Positions 52,496 through 61,298 of a DNA stretch of 64,000 nt are shown in pieces. Positions within the stretch are counted from its first letter, which is position 1. Each line of letters opens with the position of its first letter. The notes beneath the pieces are model-generated. The model was not told the origin of the DNA. It did no database searches and saw nothing but the letters and a program-made list of their open reading frames with translations. Source of the stretch: Nocardioides mangrovi (GTDB lineage Bacteria; Actinomycetota; Actinomycetes; Propionibacteriales; Nocardioidaceae); contig NZ_JAIQZJ010000001.1 of assembly GCF_020073815.1 (NCBI RefSeq), positions 682,001-746,000 on the forward strand, written 5' to 3'. The position numbers and the translations under genes were made by a program.

Positions 52496-52501
52496 TACCC
52501 T
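52496..52501 (+). promoter_or_regulatory. -10 element of the PQQ-type dehydrogenase gene
   Basis: TACCCT, six bases before ATG 52508: leaderless. Confidence 0.55.
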
Positions 52502-52507
52502 CTCCTC

Positions 52508-53689
52508 ATGAGACGCCTCGTCGGAGTTCTCGCCACGGCCACGCTCGCCACCACGCTGCTCAGCTCGTGCAGCAGCAGCGACGAGAGCGACGGGGCGCCC
52601 GACGACACGGTCACCGCCGACGCTCCGTCGACCAGCGCGCCGACCACCGGGTCGAGCGGTTCGAGCGGGAGCAGCGGCTCGAGCGAGAGCGCCACCCCGA
52701 CGTACGCCGGCCCGCCGAAGGTCGTCGGCGAGATCGCCACCGGCCTGGCGGCCCCGTGGGGCGTGGCGTTCCTCCCCAACGGGAACGCGATCGTCACCGA
52801 GCGGGACACCACGAAGGTGCTGGAGATCAAGGGTCCCGAGCACTCGGTCGACACCGTCGGGGTGCTCAGCGACGCGGTCGGGCTCGGCGACCAGGGCGGC
52901 GAGGCCGGCCTGCTGGGCGTGGCCGTGTCGCCCGACTTCGCGAGCGACCACCTCCTCTACTTCTACTTCAGCACCGACCACGACAACCGGATCGTGAAGG
53001 CCCGCCTCGCCCACGACCGCCTCGGGCCGATCACGCCGATCCTGACCGGCATCCCCAACGGCTTCATCCACGACGGCGGCCGGCTCGCCTTCGGGCCGGA
53101 CGGCTACCTCTACGCCTCGACCGGCGAGACCGGCAACAGCGCGCTCGCCCAGGACAAGAGCTCGCTCGGCGGCAAGATCCTGCGGATCACCACCGACGGC
53201 AAGCCCGCTCCGGGCAACCCCTTCCCCGGCTCCCCCATCTGGTCCTACGGCCACCGCAACGTCCAGGGCCTCGCCTTCGACGACGACGGCCGCCTGTGGG
53301 CATCGGAGTTCGGCGAGCACACCTGGGACGAGCTCAACCTGATCCAGAAGGGCCACAACTACGGCTGGCCGACCGTCGAGGGCCGCGGCGACGTCGCCGG
53401 CCTCACGAACCCCAAGGTCGTCTGGGACACCGAGACCAACTCCCCGTCCGGGCTCGCCTACCTCGACGGCCACCTCTGGCTCGGCGCCCTCGCCGGCGAG
53501 CGGCTCTGGCGGGTGACGGTCGACGGCACGACGGCCAGCGACCCGAAGGGCTATTTCATCGGCCGCTACGGCCGGATCAGGACCGTCGTCGCCGCCCCCG
53601 ACGGCCGCCTGTGGGTCACCACCAGCAACCGCGACGGGCGCGGCACCCCGCGGGCGGGTGACGACCGCATCCTGCTCGTCAGGCCCTGA
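52508..53689 (+). CDS. PQQ-dependent sugar dehydrogenase-like lipoprotein
   Basis: A 393-residue lipoprotein with an LSSC lipobox near residue 20 and a Ser/Gly-rich linker to about residue 65. The rest is the six-bladed propeller of the glucose/sorbosone dehydrogenase family (GSDH): GLAAPWGVAFLPNG, GEAGLLGVAVSPDF, HDGGRLAFGPDGYLYASTGE with the His base, YGHRNVQGLAFDDDGRLWASEFGEHTWDELN. It oxidises an aldose outside the membrane using pyrroloquinoline quinone. PQQ synthesis genes are not in the window. Confidence 0.88.
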   Translation: MRRLVGVLATATLATTLLSSCSSSDESDGAPDDTVTADAPSTSAPTTGSSGSSGSSGSSESATPTYAGPPKVVGEIATGLAAPWGVAFLPNGNAIVTERDTTKVLEIKGPEHSVDTVGVLSDAVGLGDQGGEAGLLGVAVSPDFASDHLLYFYFSTDHDNRIVKARLAHDRLGPITPILTGIPNGFIHDGGRLAFGPDGYLYASTGETGNSALAQDKSSLGGKILRITTDGKPAPGNPFPGSPIWSYGHRNVQGLAFDDDGRLWASEFGEHTWDELNLIQKGHNYGWPTVEGRGDVAGLTNPKVVWDTETNSPSGLAYLDGHLWLGALAGERLWRVTVDGTTASDPKGYFIGRYGRIRTVVAAPDGRLWVTTSNRDGRGTPRAGDDRILLVRP

Positions 53690-54496
53690 CTACCCGGCGA
53701 CCGTCCCGGTCACGGTGGCCTTTCGCGAGGCCCGGCGCAGGGTGGTCAGCACCGCCGGGCCGAGCAGGACGATCGCGACCGCGTTGGTGATCGCCCGGAT
53801 CGTGTCCCAGCTGCCGGTCGAGGTCAGCACCGTGTAGACGACGAACGTCCGCAGGTTGTCCCACACCGGCGCGCCCGCGACGTAGGACAGCGAGCCGGCG
53901 TGCCCCTGCACCACGATGCCGGCGATGAAGGGCCAGCTCGAGAGGTTCATCAGCAGCCCGAAGAGGTACGCCGAGACCACGCCGTACGCCGCCAGCATGG
54001 CGATCTCGGCCCGCCCGGTGACCCGTCGGGGCAGCAGGCCCGCGCCCATGCCGATCCACGCCGAGCACAGCATCTGGTAGGGCAGCCACGGTCCGACGCC
54101 CGCGGTCAGCAGGGCCGAGGCGAAGAGCGAGGTGCAGCCGAGCACGAAGCCGAAGCCCGGTCCGAAGACCCGGCCGGCCAGGATCAGCAGGAAGAACGTG
54201 AGCTCGACGCCGGCGGTGCCCGGCGAGATGCCGCGCAGGATGGCGTTGATCGCGCTCAGCACGCCGAGGACGGCCAGGACGCGCGGGTCGAGGCCGTTCT
54301 CGTTGAGCTCGGCGAGCACGACCGCCAGGATCACCGGCAGCAGGCCGAGGAAGAGGAACGGCGGGTCGACCCGGTCCCCCGCGTGCACCTGCAGCAGCAG
54401 CGGCCAGCAGAACATCGCGAGGCCCGCGAGCGAGGCGAGGGCCAGGATCAGCGCCGACCGCGGCCCGACCCGGACGGCAGCGACCCCGGCGCTCAC
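53690..54496 (-). CDS. ECF transporter S component (probable cobalamin binding)
   Basis: A 268-residue membrane protein with about seven helices (PPFLFLGLLPVILAVVLAELNENGLDPRVLAVLGVLSAINAILRG and later VVSAYLFGLLMNLSSWPF). It has the size and operon position of an energy-coupling-factor substrate-binding component. It is the last gene of the riboswitch-controlled B12 operon and overlaps the ATPase gene by GTGA. Cobalamin as ligand is inferred from the riboswitch; the S component itself shows no ligand signature that I can read. Confidence 0.78.
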   Translation of the reverse strand: MSAGVAAVRVGPRSALILALASLAGLAMFCWPLLLQVHAGDRVDPPFLFLGLLPVILAVVLAELNENGLDPRVLAVLGVLSAINAILRGISPGTAGVELTFFLLILAGRVFGPGFGFVLGCTSLFASALLTAGVGPWLPYQMLCSAWIGMGAGLLPRRVTGRAEIAMLAAYGVVSAYLFGLLMNLSSWPFIAGIVVQGHAGSLSYVAGAPVWDNLRTFVVYTVLTSTGSWDTIRAITNAVAIVLLGPAVLTTLRRASRKATVTGTVAG

Positions 54497-56067
54497 GAGG
54501 CGTCCAGCTGCGCGGCGACCTCGTCGACCCGCAGCCAGGGCGGCCCGAGCACCTTGGTGACCTGCGGGGCGAAGGACGGCGACTCGGCGACCACGCGGCG
54601 TACCGGGCCGGACGAGACCACGTCGCCGTCGGCGAGCACGACCACGTCGTCGGCGGCCTGGGCGACGAACTCGACGTCGTGGGTGGCGACCAGCACCGAG
54701 CAGCCGTCGGCGGCGAGGCCCCGCAGGATGCCGGAGAGCACGTGCTTGGCGGCGTAGTCGAGGCCGCGGGTGGGCTCGTCGAGGAGCAGCACCCGGGGCC
54801 GCGAGACGAGCACGAGGGCGAGGGCCAGCGCCAGCCGCTGACCCTCGGAGAGGTCGCGCGGGTGCTGGTCGTCCGGGATGCCCGGCACCAGCCGGTCGAG
54901 CAGGTCCCGGCAGGCGCCGCTGCCGCCGTCCGCGGCGGCGCACTCGTCGGCGACCGTCTCGAGGTAGAGCAGGTCGGCGGCGTTCTGCGGCACCAGCCCG
55001 ACCAGGGCCCGGCGTCCCTCGGGATCGAGGTCGGCGGGGTCGGTGCCCCAGGCCTCGACCCGACCGCCGGTCCGTCGGCCACTCCCCTGCAGCGCCCAGA
55101 TCAGCGACGACTTGCCCGCGCCGTTGCGGCCCATAAGCGCGGTGACCCGGCCGGCGCCGAGGGTGAGGTCGACGTCGCGCAGCGCGACGGTGCGGCCGTG
55201 GACCACCTGGAGCCCGCGGACCTCGACCGCGGCCGCCGCGGCGCTGGTGGTCTCGACCGGCGGCCGCAGCCGCTCGCCCAGGTCGCGGGCCCGGCGGCGC
55301 GCGTCCCGGACGCTGAGCGGCAGCGGGCTCCAGCCGGCGGCGCGGCCGAGCTCGACGATCGGGGGTACGACGGGCGAGTCGACGAGCAGCTCGCCGGGCT
55401 CGCCCACGTGGACCCGTCCGTCGCCGGTGAGCAGGCACATCCGGTCGGCGAAGGGCACCACGCGCTCGAGCCGGTGCTCGGCGAGCAGCACCGAGAGACC
55501 GAGGTCGTGGACGAGCCGGGTCAGGGTCGCGAGCACCTCCTCGGCGGCCGTCGGGTCGAGGGCCGAGGTGGGCTCGTCGAGCACCAGGAGCCGCGGGTGC
55601 ATGGTGAGGACCGAGCCGATGGCGACGCGCTGCTGCTGCCCGCCGGACAGCGTGCGCAGGTCGCGGGCGCGGAGGTCGGCGATGCCGAGCAGGTCGAGGG
55701 TCTCCTCGACCCGGCGGCGCATCGTCTCGGCCGGGAGGCCGAGCTGCTCCATGCCGTAGGCGAGCTCCTCCTCGACGGTGTCGGTGACGAAGCCGGCGGC
55801 GGGGTTCTGGCCGACGTACCCGATCGCATGGGCGCGCTCGCGCGGCGCGGTCCGCACGATGCTCGTCCCGTCGAGCAGCACGTCGCCGTCGAGGGTGCCG
55901 CCGGAGAAGCGCGGCACCAGGCCGGTGACCACGCCCAGGAGCGTGGACTTGCCGACGCCGGTCGGCCCGGAGACCAGCACCAGCTCGCCCTCGTCGACGG
56001 TGAGGTCGACGCCGTCGAGGACCGGGTCGTCGTCGTACCGGAAGGTGATGCCGCGCAGCTCGATCAC
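54493..56067 (-). CDS. ECF transporter double ATP-binding protein
   Basis: A 524-residue protein with two fused ABC ATPases. Domain 1: Walker A SGPTGVGKSTLL near residue 34, signature TLSGGQQQRVAIGS, Walker B LLVLDEPTSALD. Domain 2: Walker A MGRNGAGKSSLI, signature DLSEGQRLALALAL, Walker B VLLLDEPTRGLD. It energises the T and S components. GTG 56067 overlaps the T-component stop (GTGA), and its own stop overlaps the S gene. Two-in-one ATPases are common in actinobacterial ECF systems. Confidence 0.92.
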   Translation of the reverse strand: MIELRGITFRYDDDPVLDGVDLTVDEGELVLVSGPTGVGKSTLLGVVTGLVPRFSGGTLDGDVLLDGTSIVRTAPRERAHAIGYVGQNPAAGFVTDTVEEELAYGMEQLGLPAETMRRRVEETLDLLGIADLRARDLRTLSGGQQQRVAIGSVLTMHPRLLVLDEPTSALDPTAAEEVLATLTRLVHDLGLSVLLAEHRLERVVPFADRMCLLTGDGRVHVGEPGELLVDSPVVPPIVELGRAAGWSPLPLSVRDARRRARDLGERLRPPVETTSAAAAAVEVRGLQVVHGRTVALRDVDLTLGAGRVTALMGRNGAGKSSLIWALQGSGRRTGGRVEAWGTDPADLDPEGRRALVGLVPQNAADLLYLETVADECAAADGGSGACRDLLDRLVPGIPDDQHPRDLSEGQRLALALALVLVSRPRVLLLDEPTRGLDYAAKHVLSGILRGLAADGCSVLVATHDVEFVAQAADDVVVLADGDVVSSGPVRRVVAESPSFAPQVTKVLGPPWLRVDEVAAQLDAS

Positions 56068-57143
56068 GCCGCCACCAGCCTCGGGGCGGGCGACGCGAGC
56101 GGGCCGACGAGTGCGAGGACCACCATGAGCAGGGCGACGGCGCTCACCTGCGGGACGGCGTCGAGGTCGGGGTAGGCGATGGCCACCTGGTGCCGGCTGA
56201 TCCACCAGCCCAGCGCGCCCACCAGGACGCCGGACGCGGCGACCGCGGCCTCGGGCCACTGCCACGGGTCGGGGCGGTACCGGCTGCGGCCGACCCGGCG
56301 TCCGGCGCTGACCAGCCCCGCGGCGGCGGCACCCACGCCGAGGGCGAGCATCGGCAGCGCGAGCACCCGCGGGGCGGTGGTGTCGAGCACGGCGTAGGTC
56401 CCCACGCAGATGCCGCCGAGTCCGACGAGCATGAGGGCGCCGGTGGTCCGCCGTTGCGCGGGCGTGCTGTCGCCGGACCGGCCGTAGCCGCGCGTGTCCA
56501 TGCCCGCCGCGAGCGCCAGCGAGCGCTCCAGCGCGTCCTCGAGCACGGGCACCAGGAAGCGGCGCAGCCGGCGCACCCGGTGGGTGTCGCCGGCCCGGAG
56601 CGCCTGCGCGGCACGGACCCGCCGCGCGCTGTCGGCCAGCTGCGGGAGGACCGAGACGGCCACCACCAGCGCGGTGCCGATCTCGTAGAGCGCCGGCGGC
56701 ACTGAGCGCAGCAGCCGCTTGGGGTTGGCCAGCGAGTTGGCGGCGCCGACGCAGATGACGATCGTCGCGAGCCGGAGCCCGTCGTAGAGGGCGAAGAGCA
56801 GCGCCTCGGCGTAGAGCGGCCCGAGCAGGGTCACGCCGGCGACCCAGTCGGGCAGCGGCACCGTGGGCAGGTCGAGCAGCACGTGGCCGCCGGTCCAGCC
56901 GCCGAAGACGACCCAGAACGCCAGCCGGATCACCACGATCACCAGGCCGAGGCCGACGTAGAGGCGGAAGGAACGGCCCCAGGGCTGGTCGGAGCGACGC
57001 AGCGACACCACCGTCGCGGCGGCGCCCACGAGCATCAGCAGCACGAACGGGTTGGTGGTGAAGGTCGCGGCGGCGCAGAGCCCGAGCGCCCACACCCACC
57101 AGGCGACCGGGTGCAGGTCGCGTGGGAGCCGGGTCCCGCTCAC
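56064..57143 (-). CDS. ECF transporter T component (CbiQ-like)
   Basis: A 359-residue membrane protein with five or more helices in the N-terminal half and further helices after residue 220. The cytoplasmic coupling helices have RRVRAAQALRAGDTHRVRRLRRFLVPVLEDALERSLALAAGMDTRGYGR, the ARG-type motifs of ECF-T proteins that contact the ATPases. It joins the ATPase and S subunits. GTG 57143 overlaps the stop of the upstream surface-protein gene (GTGA). Confidence 0.9.
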   Translation of the reverse strand: MSGTRLPRDLHPVAWWVWALGLCAAATFTTNPFVLLMLVGAAATVVSLRRSDQPWGRSFRLYVGLGLVIVVIRLAFWVVFGGWTGGHVLLDLPTVPLPDWVAGVTLLGPLYAEALLFALYDGLRLATIVICVGAANSLANPKRLLRSVPPALYEIGTALVVAVSVLPQLADSARRVRAAQALRAGDTHRVRRLRRFLVPVLEDALERSLALAAGMDTRGYGRSGDSTPAQRRTTGALMLVGLGGICVGTYAVLDTTAPRVLALPMLALGVGAAAAGLVSAGRRVGRSRYRPDPWQWPEAAVAASGVLVGALGWWISRHQVAIAYPDLDAVPQVSAVALLMVVLALVGPLASPAPRLVAA

Positions 57144-58021
57144 GACGCGCCCCGGCGGCGGCGTACGACGGCCACGCCGGCGGCGCCTCCGAAGAGCAGC
57201 ACGACGACCACCGGCCCCACCCAGCCGGGCAGGCCTCCCTCGCCCGGGTCGGCCGGGTCCGAGGACGCCGGTACGGCGTCGCCGGTCGCCGTCGGCGACG
57301 CGGTCTCGGTCGGGTCGGTCGACTCCGTCGGCGTGGCCGACGCCGAGGCCGACCAGATCCGGTGCCGGTGCTTCGTGCCGGACGTCGAGGCCGAGGCGCC
57401 GTCCGTGGCGCTCGCCGACTCGGTCGGCCCGGCCGGCCCGGTCGAGGCGGAGCCCGACGGCGTGGAGGTGGTGCCGCTACCGGAGGAGGACGTCGGACGG
57501 CTGCTCGGCCGATGGGTGGGCCGCGTGGTCGGGGTGGCCGAGGCGGTCGGGTGGGGGCTCGGCGCCGCCCCGGGCTGGGCCCGGGTGGTCGAGCCCTGCC
57601 AGGAGAGCGCGACGTACCCGCCGTCGGGGACCCGCAGCCCACCGACGCCGGTCGTGGCGTACGTCCAGGAGCCCGACTCGCCGTCCGACCAGTAGAGCGC
57701 CCAGTAGGCGTCCGCTGGCGGGGTGTTGACGCAGGGGCTGTCCGAGGGGGATCCCGAGACCCGGCAGACGAAGCCGGGCTGGCGCTGCACGTAGGTGAGC
57801 GGGAAGCCCGCGGCCGGGAACAGGCTCGACGCGGCGTCGCCGCCGCCGCCCGGGACACACGCCGTCCGCACTCCGCCGCCGAGCTCGTGGAAGTCCACGA
57901 CGACGCTCACGCCGGACCCCGTCGAGCAGGTCGCGGCGGATGCCGGGGGTCCCGGAAGCACCGCCGCGGCGACCACGAGGGCCGCTGCGGCGGTGCCGCG
58001 GAGCAGACGGGTCAGCAGCAC
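57140..58021 (-). CDS. SCO2322-like surface protein with transcobalamin-beta-like domain
   Basis: A 293-residue exported protein. It has a signal peptide (ASA near residue 29), a globular domain at about 30-145 with four cysteines and the pattern AYWALYWSDG...VPDGGYVALSW, a Ser/Thr/Pro stalk to about 255, one membrane helix (WVGPVVVVLLFGGAAGVAVV) and a basic tail. The globular part resembles DUF4430, the domain that forms the beta half of eukaryotic transcobalamin and intrinsic factor; this is a by-eye match. It would sit on the cell surface beside the ECF transporter. Gene order and overlaps place it in the B12 operon. Confidence 0.75.
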   Translation of the reverse strand: MLLTRLLRGTAAAALVVAAAVLPGPPASAATCSTGSGVSVVVDFHELGGGVRTACVPGGGGDAASSLFPAAGFPLTYVQRQPGFVCRVSGSPSDSPCVNTPPADAYWALYWSDGESGSWTYATTGVGGLRVPDGGYVALSWQGSTTRAQPGAAPSPHPTASATPTTRPTHRPSSRPTSSSGSGTTSTPSGSASTGPAGPTESASATDGASASTSGTKHRHRIWSASASATPTESTDPTETASPTATGDAVPASSDPADPGEGGLPGWVGPVVVVLLFGGAAGVAVVRRRRGAS

Positions 58022-58022
58022 G

Positions 58023-59669
58023 TCAGCGGACGGTGAAGCTGGCCTTGGCCTTGCGGTTGGCGAAGGCGCCCTTCACCTTCACCCGGGCGGTGCCGGCGTG
58101 CTTCGACGCGGTCAGCGAGGTGCGGACGACGCCCTGGCCGTTGGCCTGGCCGAAGGCGGACGTGCCGGAGCCGCTGTGGGCCGTCGACGGCCACGTGACA
58201 TCGACCAGGACCGTCTCTCCCGGCGCGAGGCCGGAGACGCGGATGACCTGACGGCCACCCTTCGCGACCGACCGCTTCTTCAGCGACACGGTGAGCTTCT
58301 TCGCGCCGAGCGCGTTGATCGCGACGGTGTCGAAGGTGCCGCCGGCGTTGGCGACCTTGACCTTGCTCACCTTGGTCTTGTCCGGGATCGCGACCTTCAG
58401 GTCCACCTCGCCGTCGACGCCGGCGTACCCGAGGACGGACTGCTCGCCCCGCATGGCGCAGAGGGCCTCGCCCGGTGCGGCGTCGGTGACGCCGACCGGC
58501 TTGGCGCCGCCGGCCTTGACGTACTCGGAGGTGAAGTGGGCCTGCGGCTCGTCGGCGCTCGTCTGCGCGGCGAGCAGGCCCGGCAGGGCCTGCGCGGTGG
58601 CGCGGACCGCCTGGTCGTGCTTGGCCTTGCCCATGGCGTGCTTCTGGGCGTTGGCGAGCGCGGCGTCGTCGTAGGTGACCGCGCCGGCGTCGGCGTCGTC
58701 GTAGGAGACGCAGGTGGCGACGTTGGTCGCCTGGTGGGCGCGGAGCCACGCGGCCGCCCGGGCCGCCGCCTCCGGCTGGCCCGAGATGAGCAGGGCGTAC
58801 GCCGCCGCGCCGGTGCTGTTGGCGTTGGCGGTCGGGATGTCCGCGTCGGAGCCGAAGCCGCCGTTGGCCTTCTGCTGGTCGACCAGCCAGTCGACGGCCT
58901 TGGCGACCTGGGCGGCGACGTCGGCGTCGTCGAGCTGGGACTGGAGCGCCTCGATCGCGAGCGCGGTGGCGTCGACGTTGGGCTGGCCGTCACTGCCGTC
59001 GCAGGTCTGGTCCGCCTCCAGGTCGACGGTGAAGTCCTGGCGGAAGTAGCCGTCCGCGCACTGCTGCTGGAGCAGGAAGTCGGTGACGGCGTCGGTCTTC
59101 GCGCTGCCGGCGGCGTCGAGCGCCTCGGCGGCGAACGCCTGCCCCAACACGTTGGCGTAGTCGGCGGCGTACTGGACGGTCGGGTCCCAGTCGTCCTGGA
59201 TCCGGCCCGCGAGGGCGCCGTCGTCGCCGACGGTGCTCTCCAGGTCGCTGATCAGGTCCCGCCCGCCGTACGCCGTCGCGTCGTCGCCCGCGGCCTGGGC
59301 GAGCACCGCCGCCTTGGCGGCGCTGCCGGCCGACAGGTCGGTGCCGTAGCCAGGCGCCACGTAGCTGTCGATGGCGGCGGCCATCGCGTCGCTGATGCCC
59401 TCCACCACGGAGTGGGGCGCACCGGCCGACTCGAGCGTGTGGAAGGCGAGGCCGACGTCGATGGTCAGGCCGTAGTCGTCGAAGTCGTACTGCCGGTTGT
59501 GCACCAGGCCGTCGGTCAGCTGGCCACCGAGCCAGTAGCCGGCCGCGGTCGCCGGAGCGGGGTCGGTCGTGGCGTCGGCCGATGCCGGGGCCGACGTCGC
59601 GGCCAGCGCGGACATGGCGAGCGCAGGCACGGCCAGGACGGCCGCCGCTCCTCGGAGGGTGGGGCGCAT
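58023..59669 (-). CDS. Secreted alpha/alpha-barrel protein, intrinsic-factor-like (1)
   Basis: A 548-residue exported protein with a signal peptide ending ASA near residue 31. Residues 40-400 are helical repeats of the prenyltransferase/squalene-oxidase-like (alpha/alpha)6 type, such as VDATALAIEALQSQLDD and STGAAAYALLISGQPEAAARAAAWLRAHQ. This fold forms the B12-binding alpha domain of intrinsic factor and transcobalamin. The C-terminal 150 residues are beta-rich, Lys-rich modules. The first gene after the cobalamin riboswitch, with a GGGAAGGAA ribosome site before ATG 59669. Binding of cobalamin is inferred. Confidence 0.78.
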   Translation of the reverse strand: MRPTLRGAAAVLAVPALAMSALAATSAPASADATTDPAPATAAGYWLGGQLTDGLVHNRQYDFDDYGLTIDVGLAFHTLESAGAPHSVVEGISDAMAAAIDSYVAPGYGTDLSAGSAAKAAVLAQAAGDDATAYGGRDLISDLESTVGDDGALAGRIQDDWDPTVQYAADYANVLGQAFAAEALDAAGSAKTDAVTDFLLQQQCADGYFRQDFTVDLEADQTCDGSDGQPNVDATALAIEALQSQLDDADVAAQVAKAVDWLVDQQKANGGFGSDADIPTANANSTGAAAYALLISGQPEAAARAAAWLRAHQATNVATCVSYDDADAGAVTYDDAALANAQKHAMGKAKHDQAVRATAQALPGLLAAQTSADEPQAHFTSEYVKAGGAKPVGVTDAAPGEALCAMRGEQSVLGYAGVDGEVDLKVAIPDKTKVSKVKVANAGGTFDTVAINALGAKKLTVSLKKRSVAKGGRQVIRVSGLAPGETVLVDVTWPSTAHSGSGTSAFGQANGQGVVRTSLTASKHAGTARVKVKGAFANRKAKASFTVR

Positions 59670-59714
59670 GATGTTCCTTCCCGCAGCTGCGTTCCTCGAC
59701 AGCGCGTGATCGGG

Positions 59715-59836
59715 ACGCGTCGCGGAAGGTGCTCCGGCTCGCCGTCGTCCCCTCCGAGCGGGCGACGGCCTACGGTTGCGGGTCAGCGCCGGATTCGGAC
59801 CGGCTTCCCCCACCACGGGCGTTCAGTTGGATTGCC
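59715..59836 (-). ncRNA. Cobalamin (B12) riboswitch
   Basis: Read on the minus strand, the core at about 59770-59815 runs GGGAAGCCGGTC, AATCCGGCGCTG, ACCCGCAACCGTAGG, which matches the conserved B12-box of cobalamin riboswitches. A 5' hairpin (CGGGC/GCCCG) precedes it and a GAGCCGGAGCACC element follows it. The element ends about 46 bases before the ATG of the intrinsic-factor-like gene, close to its ribosome site, so control of translation is likely. Boundaries are approximate. Confidence 0.9.
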
Positions 59837-59841
59837 CGCGC

Positions 59842-59847
59842 AGCATA
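59842..59847 (-). promoter_or_regulatory. -10 element of the riboswitch transcript
   Basis: TATGCT on the minus strand, just after the stop of the upstream gene (59857). It predicts a transcript start near 59835 at the 5' edge of the riboswitch. No clear -35 was seen. Confidence 0.5.
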
Positions 59848-59856
59848 ACCCGCCGC

Positions 59857-61281
59857 TCAGCCGAGGACCTCGAAGGTCTTGGTGGCCGTCCGGCCGGCGA
59901 CCTCGCCCTGCACGACGACCGTCACGGTCCGCGGCTTCCCGGTGACTCGGAAGCGGGTCGCGAAGGTCCCGTCGGACGTCGCCCGCCCACGGCCGACGCG
60001 GGCGCCGGCGATCTTCACCGTCACGCGCTCGGCCGCGGCGAGTCCGGAGACCCGGACGGTCTGCTGGTGGCCCTTGGCAACCTTCTTCCGCAGCGCGACC
60101 GCCAGCCTCTTCGGGCCCAGCCCCGTCAGCTCGACCGAGGCGAGGGTGCCGTCGACGGTGGCAGCCGAGAGCCGGAGGGACTCGCCGTCGTCCGGCCCGA
60201 AGATCACACTCTGGTAGCCGCCGGTGGCGTCGGCGCTGACGAGGACCCGTTGGAGGGGCGCCTCCGCCACTAGGCACAGCGCCTCGCCGGGGGCGAGACC
60301 GTCCACCCGGAAGGGATGCATCGCTCCAGCCGTCACGTAGCCGGACGGCAGGAGGGCTCGCGGCTCGCCAGCCCGACCCGGCGCCCACCGGAGGGCGGGC
60401 AGCGCCTCGGCGGTCGAGCGCTGGTACGCCGCGAGGTTCCCCTCGTCGATGTCGTCCTGGGAGGAGTAGGCGACCGCGCCCTCGTCGTCCGAGGCGTAGT
60501 AGTTGCACGTGCCCACATCGGTGAGCTGCCGGGAGCGCACCCAGGCGGCGGCCTCCCCCGCGGCCCCATCCTCGCCCAGGGCGCCGAGCGCGCGGGTGGC
60601 CAGCGCTGCGGTGGGGGTGTCGTCGAGGGAGCCCTGCTCCTGGAGGATCCAGTTCATCGCGTCGCGGAGGGCGTCGTCGACGGGCGCGGTGCCTTCCTGT
60701 CCCACCAGCGCGAGCACGGCCCGGGCCGTCGTCGCCATCGCATCGTCCCCGCACCCTGCACCGACGGCTGATGGGAAGGCCCCGTCGGTGCACTGTCGCG
60801 CGAGCAGATCGGCGGTCGCTTCTCCCAGCAGGTCGCTGTCGGCGAGGTCGAGGGCCTGGACACCCACGGCTTGCGCGCCCGAGTCCGCCGACACCCGCCC
60901 GCCGTCGGACAGGGACTCCAGCCGGGCGACCAGGTCGACGCCGCCGAAGTCGGTCGGATCGTCGCCGGTCGCAGCCGCGAGCAGGATCGTGTGCGCGGAC
61001 GCCGCGGCGGAGCCCGCGGTCTCCTCGTCCGCCGTCGCGGCGACCTGGTCGCGGATCGACCCGACCGTCCCGGCGTACCCACCGACCTCGTCCAGCGCCA
61101 GTGCGACGTCGATGCTCAGCCCCGGATCGCCGGCGGGCAGGTGCGCCGCGAGCCAGGCGGCGCCGTCCTCGGCCGGAGCCGGATCGGCGGCGGCGTACGA
61201 CGAGGTCGTGACGGCGAGCACCGGTACGGCGAGAGCGGGCAGGGTCAGGGCGGCGACGATGCCGCGGGCGAGAAGTTGCAC
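59857..61281 (-). CDS. Secreted alpha/alpha-barrel protein, intrinsic-factor-like (2)
   Basis: A 474-residue paralogue of the next gene, with a signal peptide (AYAAA-like site near residue 31) and helical repeats over residues 40-290 (TAALATRALGALGEDGAAGEAAAWVRSRQ, ATTARAVLALVGQEG). A C-terminal beta-rich part carries KRLAVALRKKVAKGHQQTVRVSGLAAAERV, which clearly parallels KKLTVSLKKRSVAKGGRQVIRVSGLAPGETV in paralogue 1. It starts at GTG 61281, 17 bases after gatB, upstream of the riboswitch, so it may be expressed with gatB or from an internal promoter and not be controlled by B12. Confidence 0.75.
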   Translation of the reverse strand: MQLLARGIVAALTLPALAVPVLAVTTSSYAAADPAPAEDGAAWLAAHLPAGDPGLSIDVALALDEVGGYAGTVGSIRDQVAATADEETAGSAAASAHTILLAAATGDDPTDFGGVDLVARLESLSDGGRVSADSGAQAVGVQALDLADSDLLGEATADLLARQCTDGAFPSAVGAGCGDDAMATTARAVLALVGQEGTAPVDDALRDAMNWILQEQGSLDDTPTAALATRALGALGEDGAAGEAAAWVRSRQLTDVGTCNYYASDDEGAVAYSSQDDIDEGNLAAYQRSTAEALPALRWAPGRAGEPRALLPSGYVTAGAMHPFRVDGLAPGEALCLVAEAPLQRVLVSADATGGYQSVIFGPDDGESLRLSAATVDGTLASVELTGLGPKRLAVALRKKVAKGHQQTVRVSGLAAAERVTVKIAGARVGRGRATSDGTFATRFRVTGKPRTVTVVVQGEVAGRTATKTFEVLG

Positions 61282-61298
61282 GCGGCGATCATCCCCCG

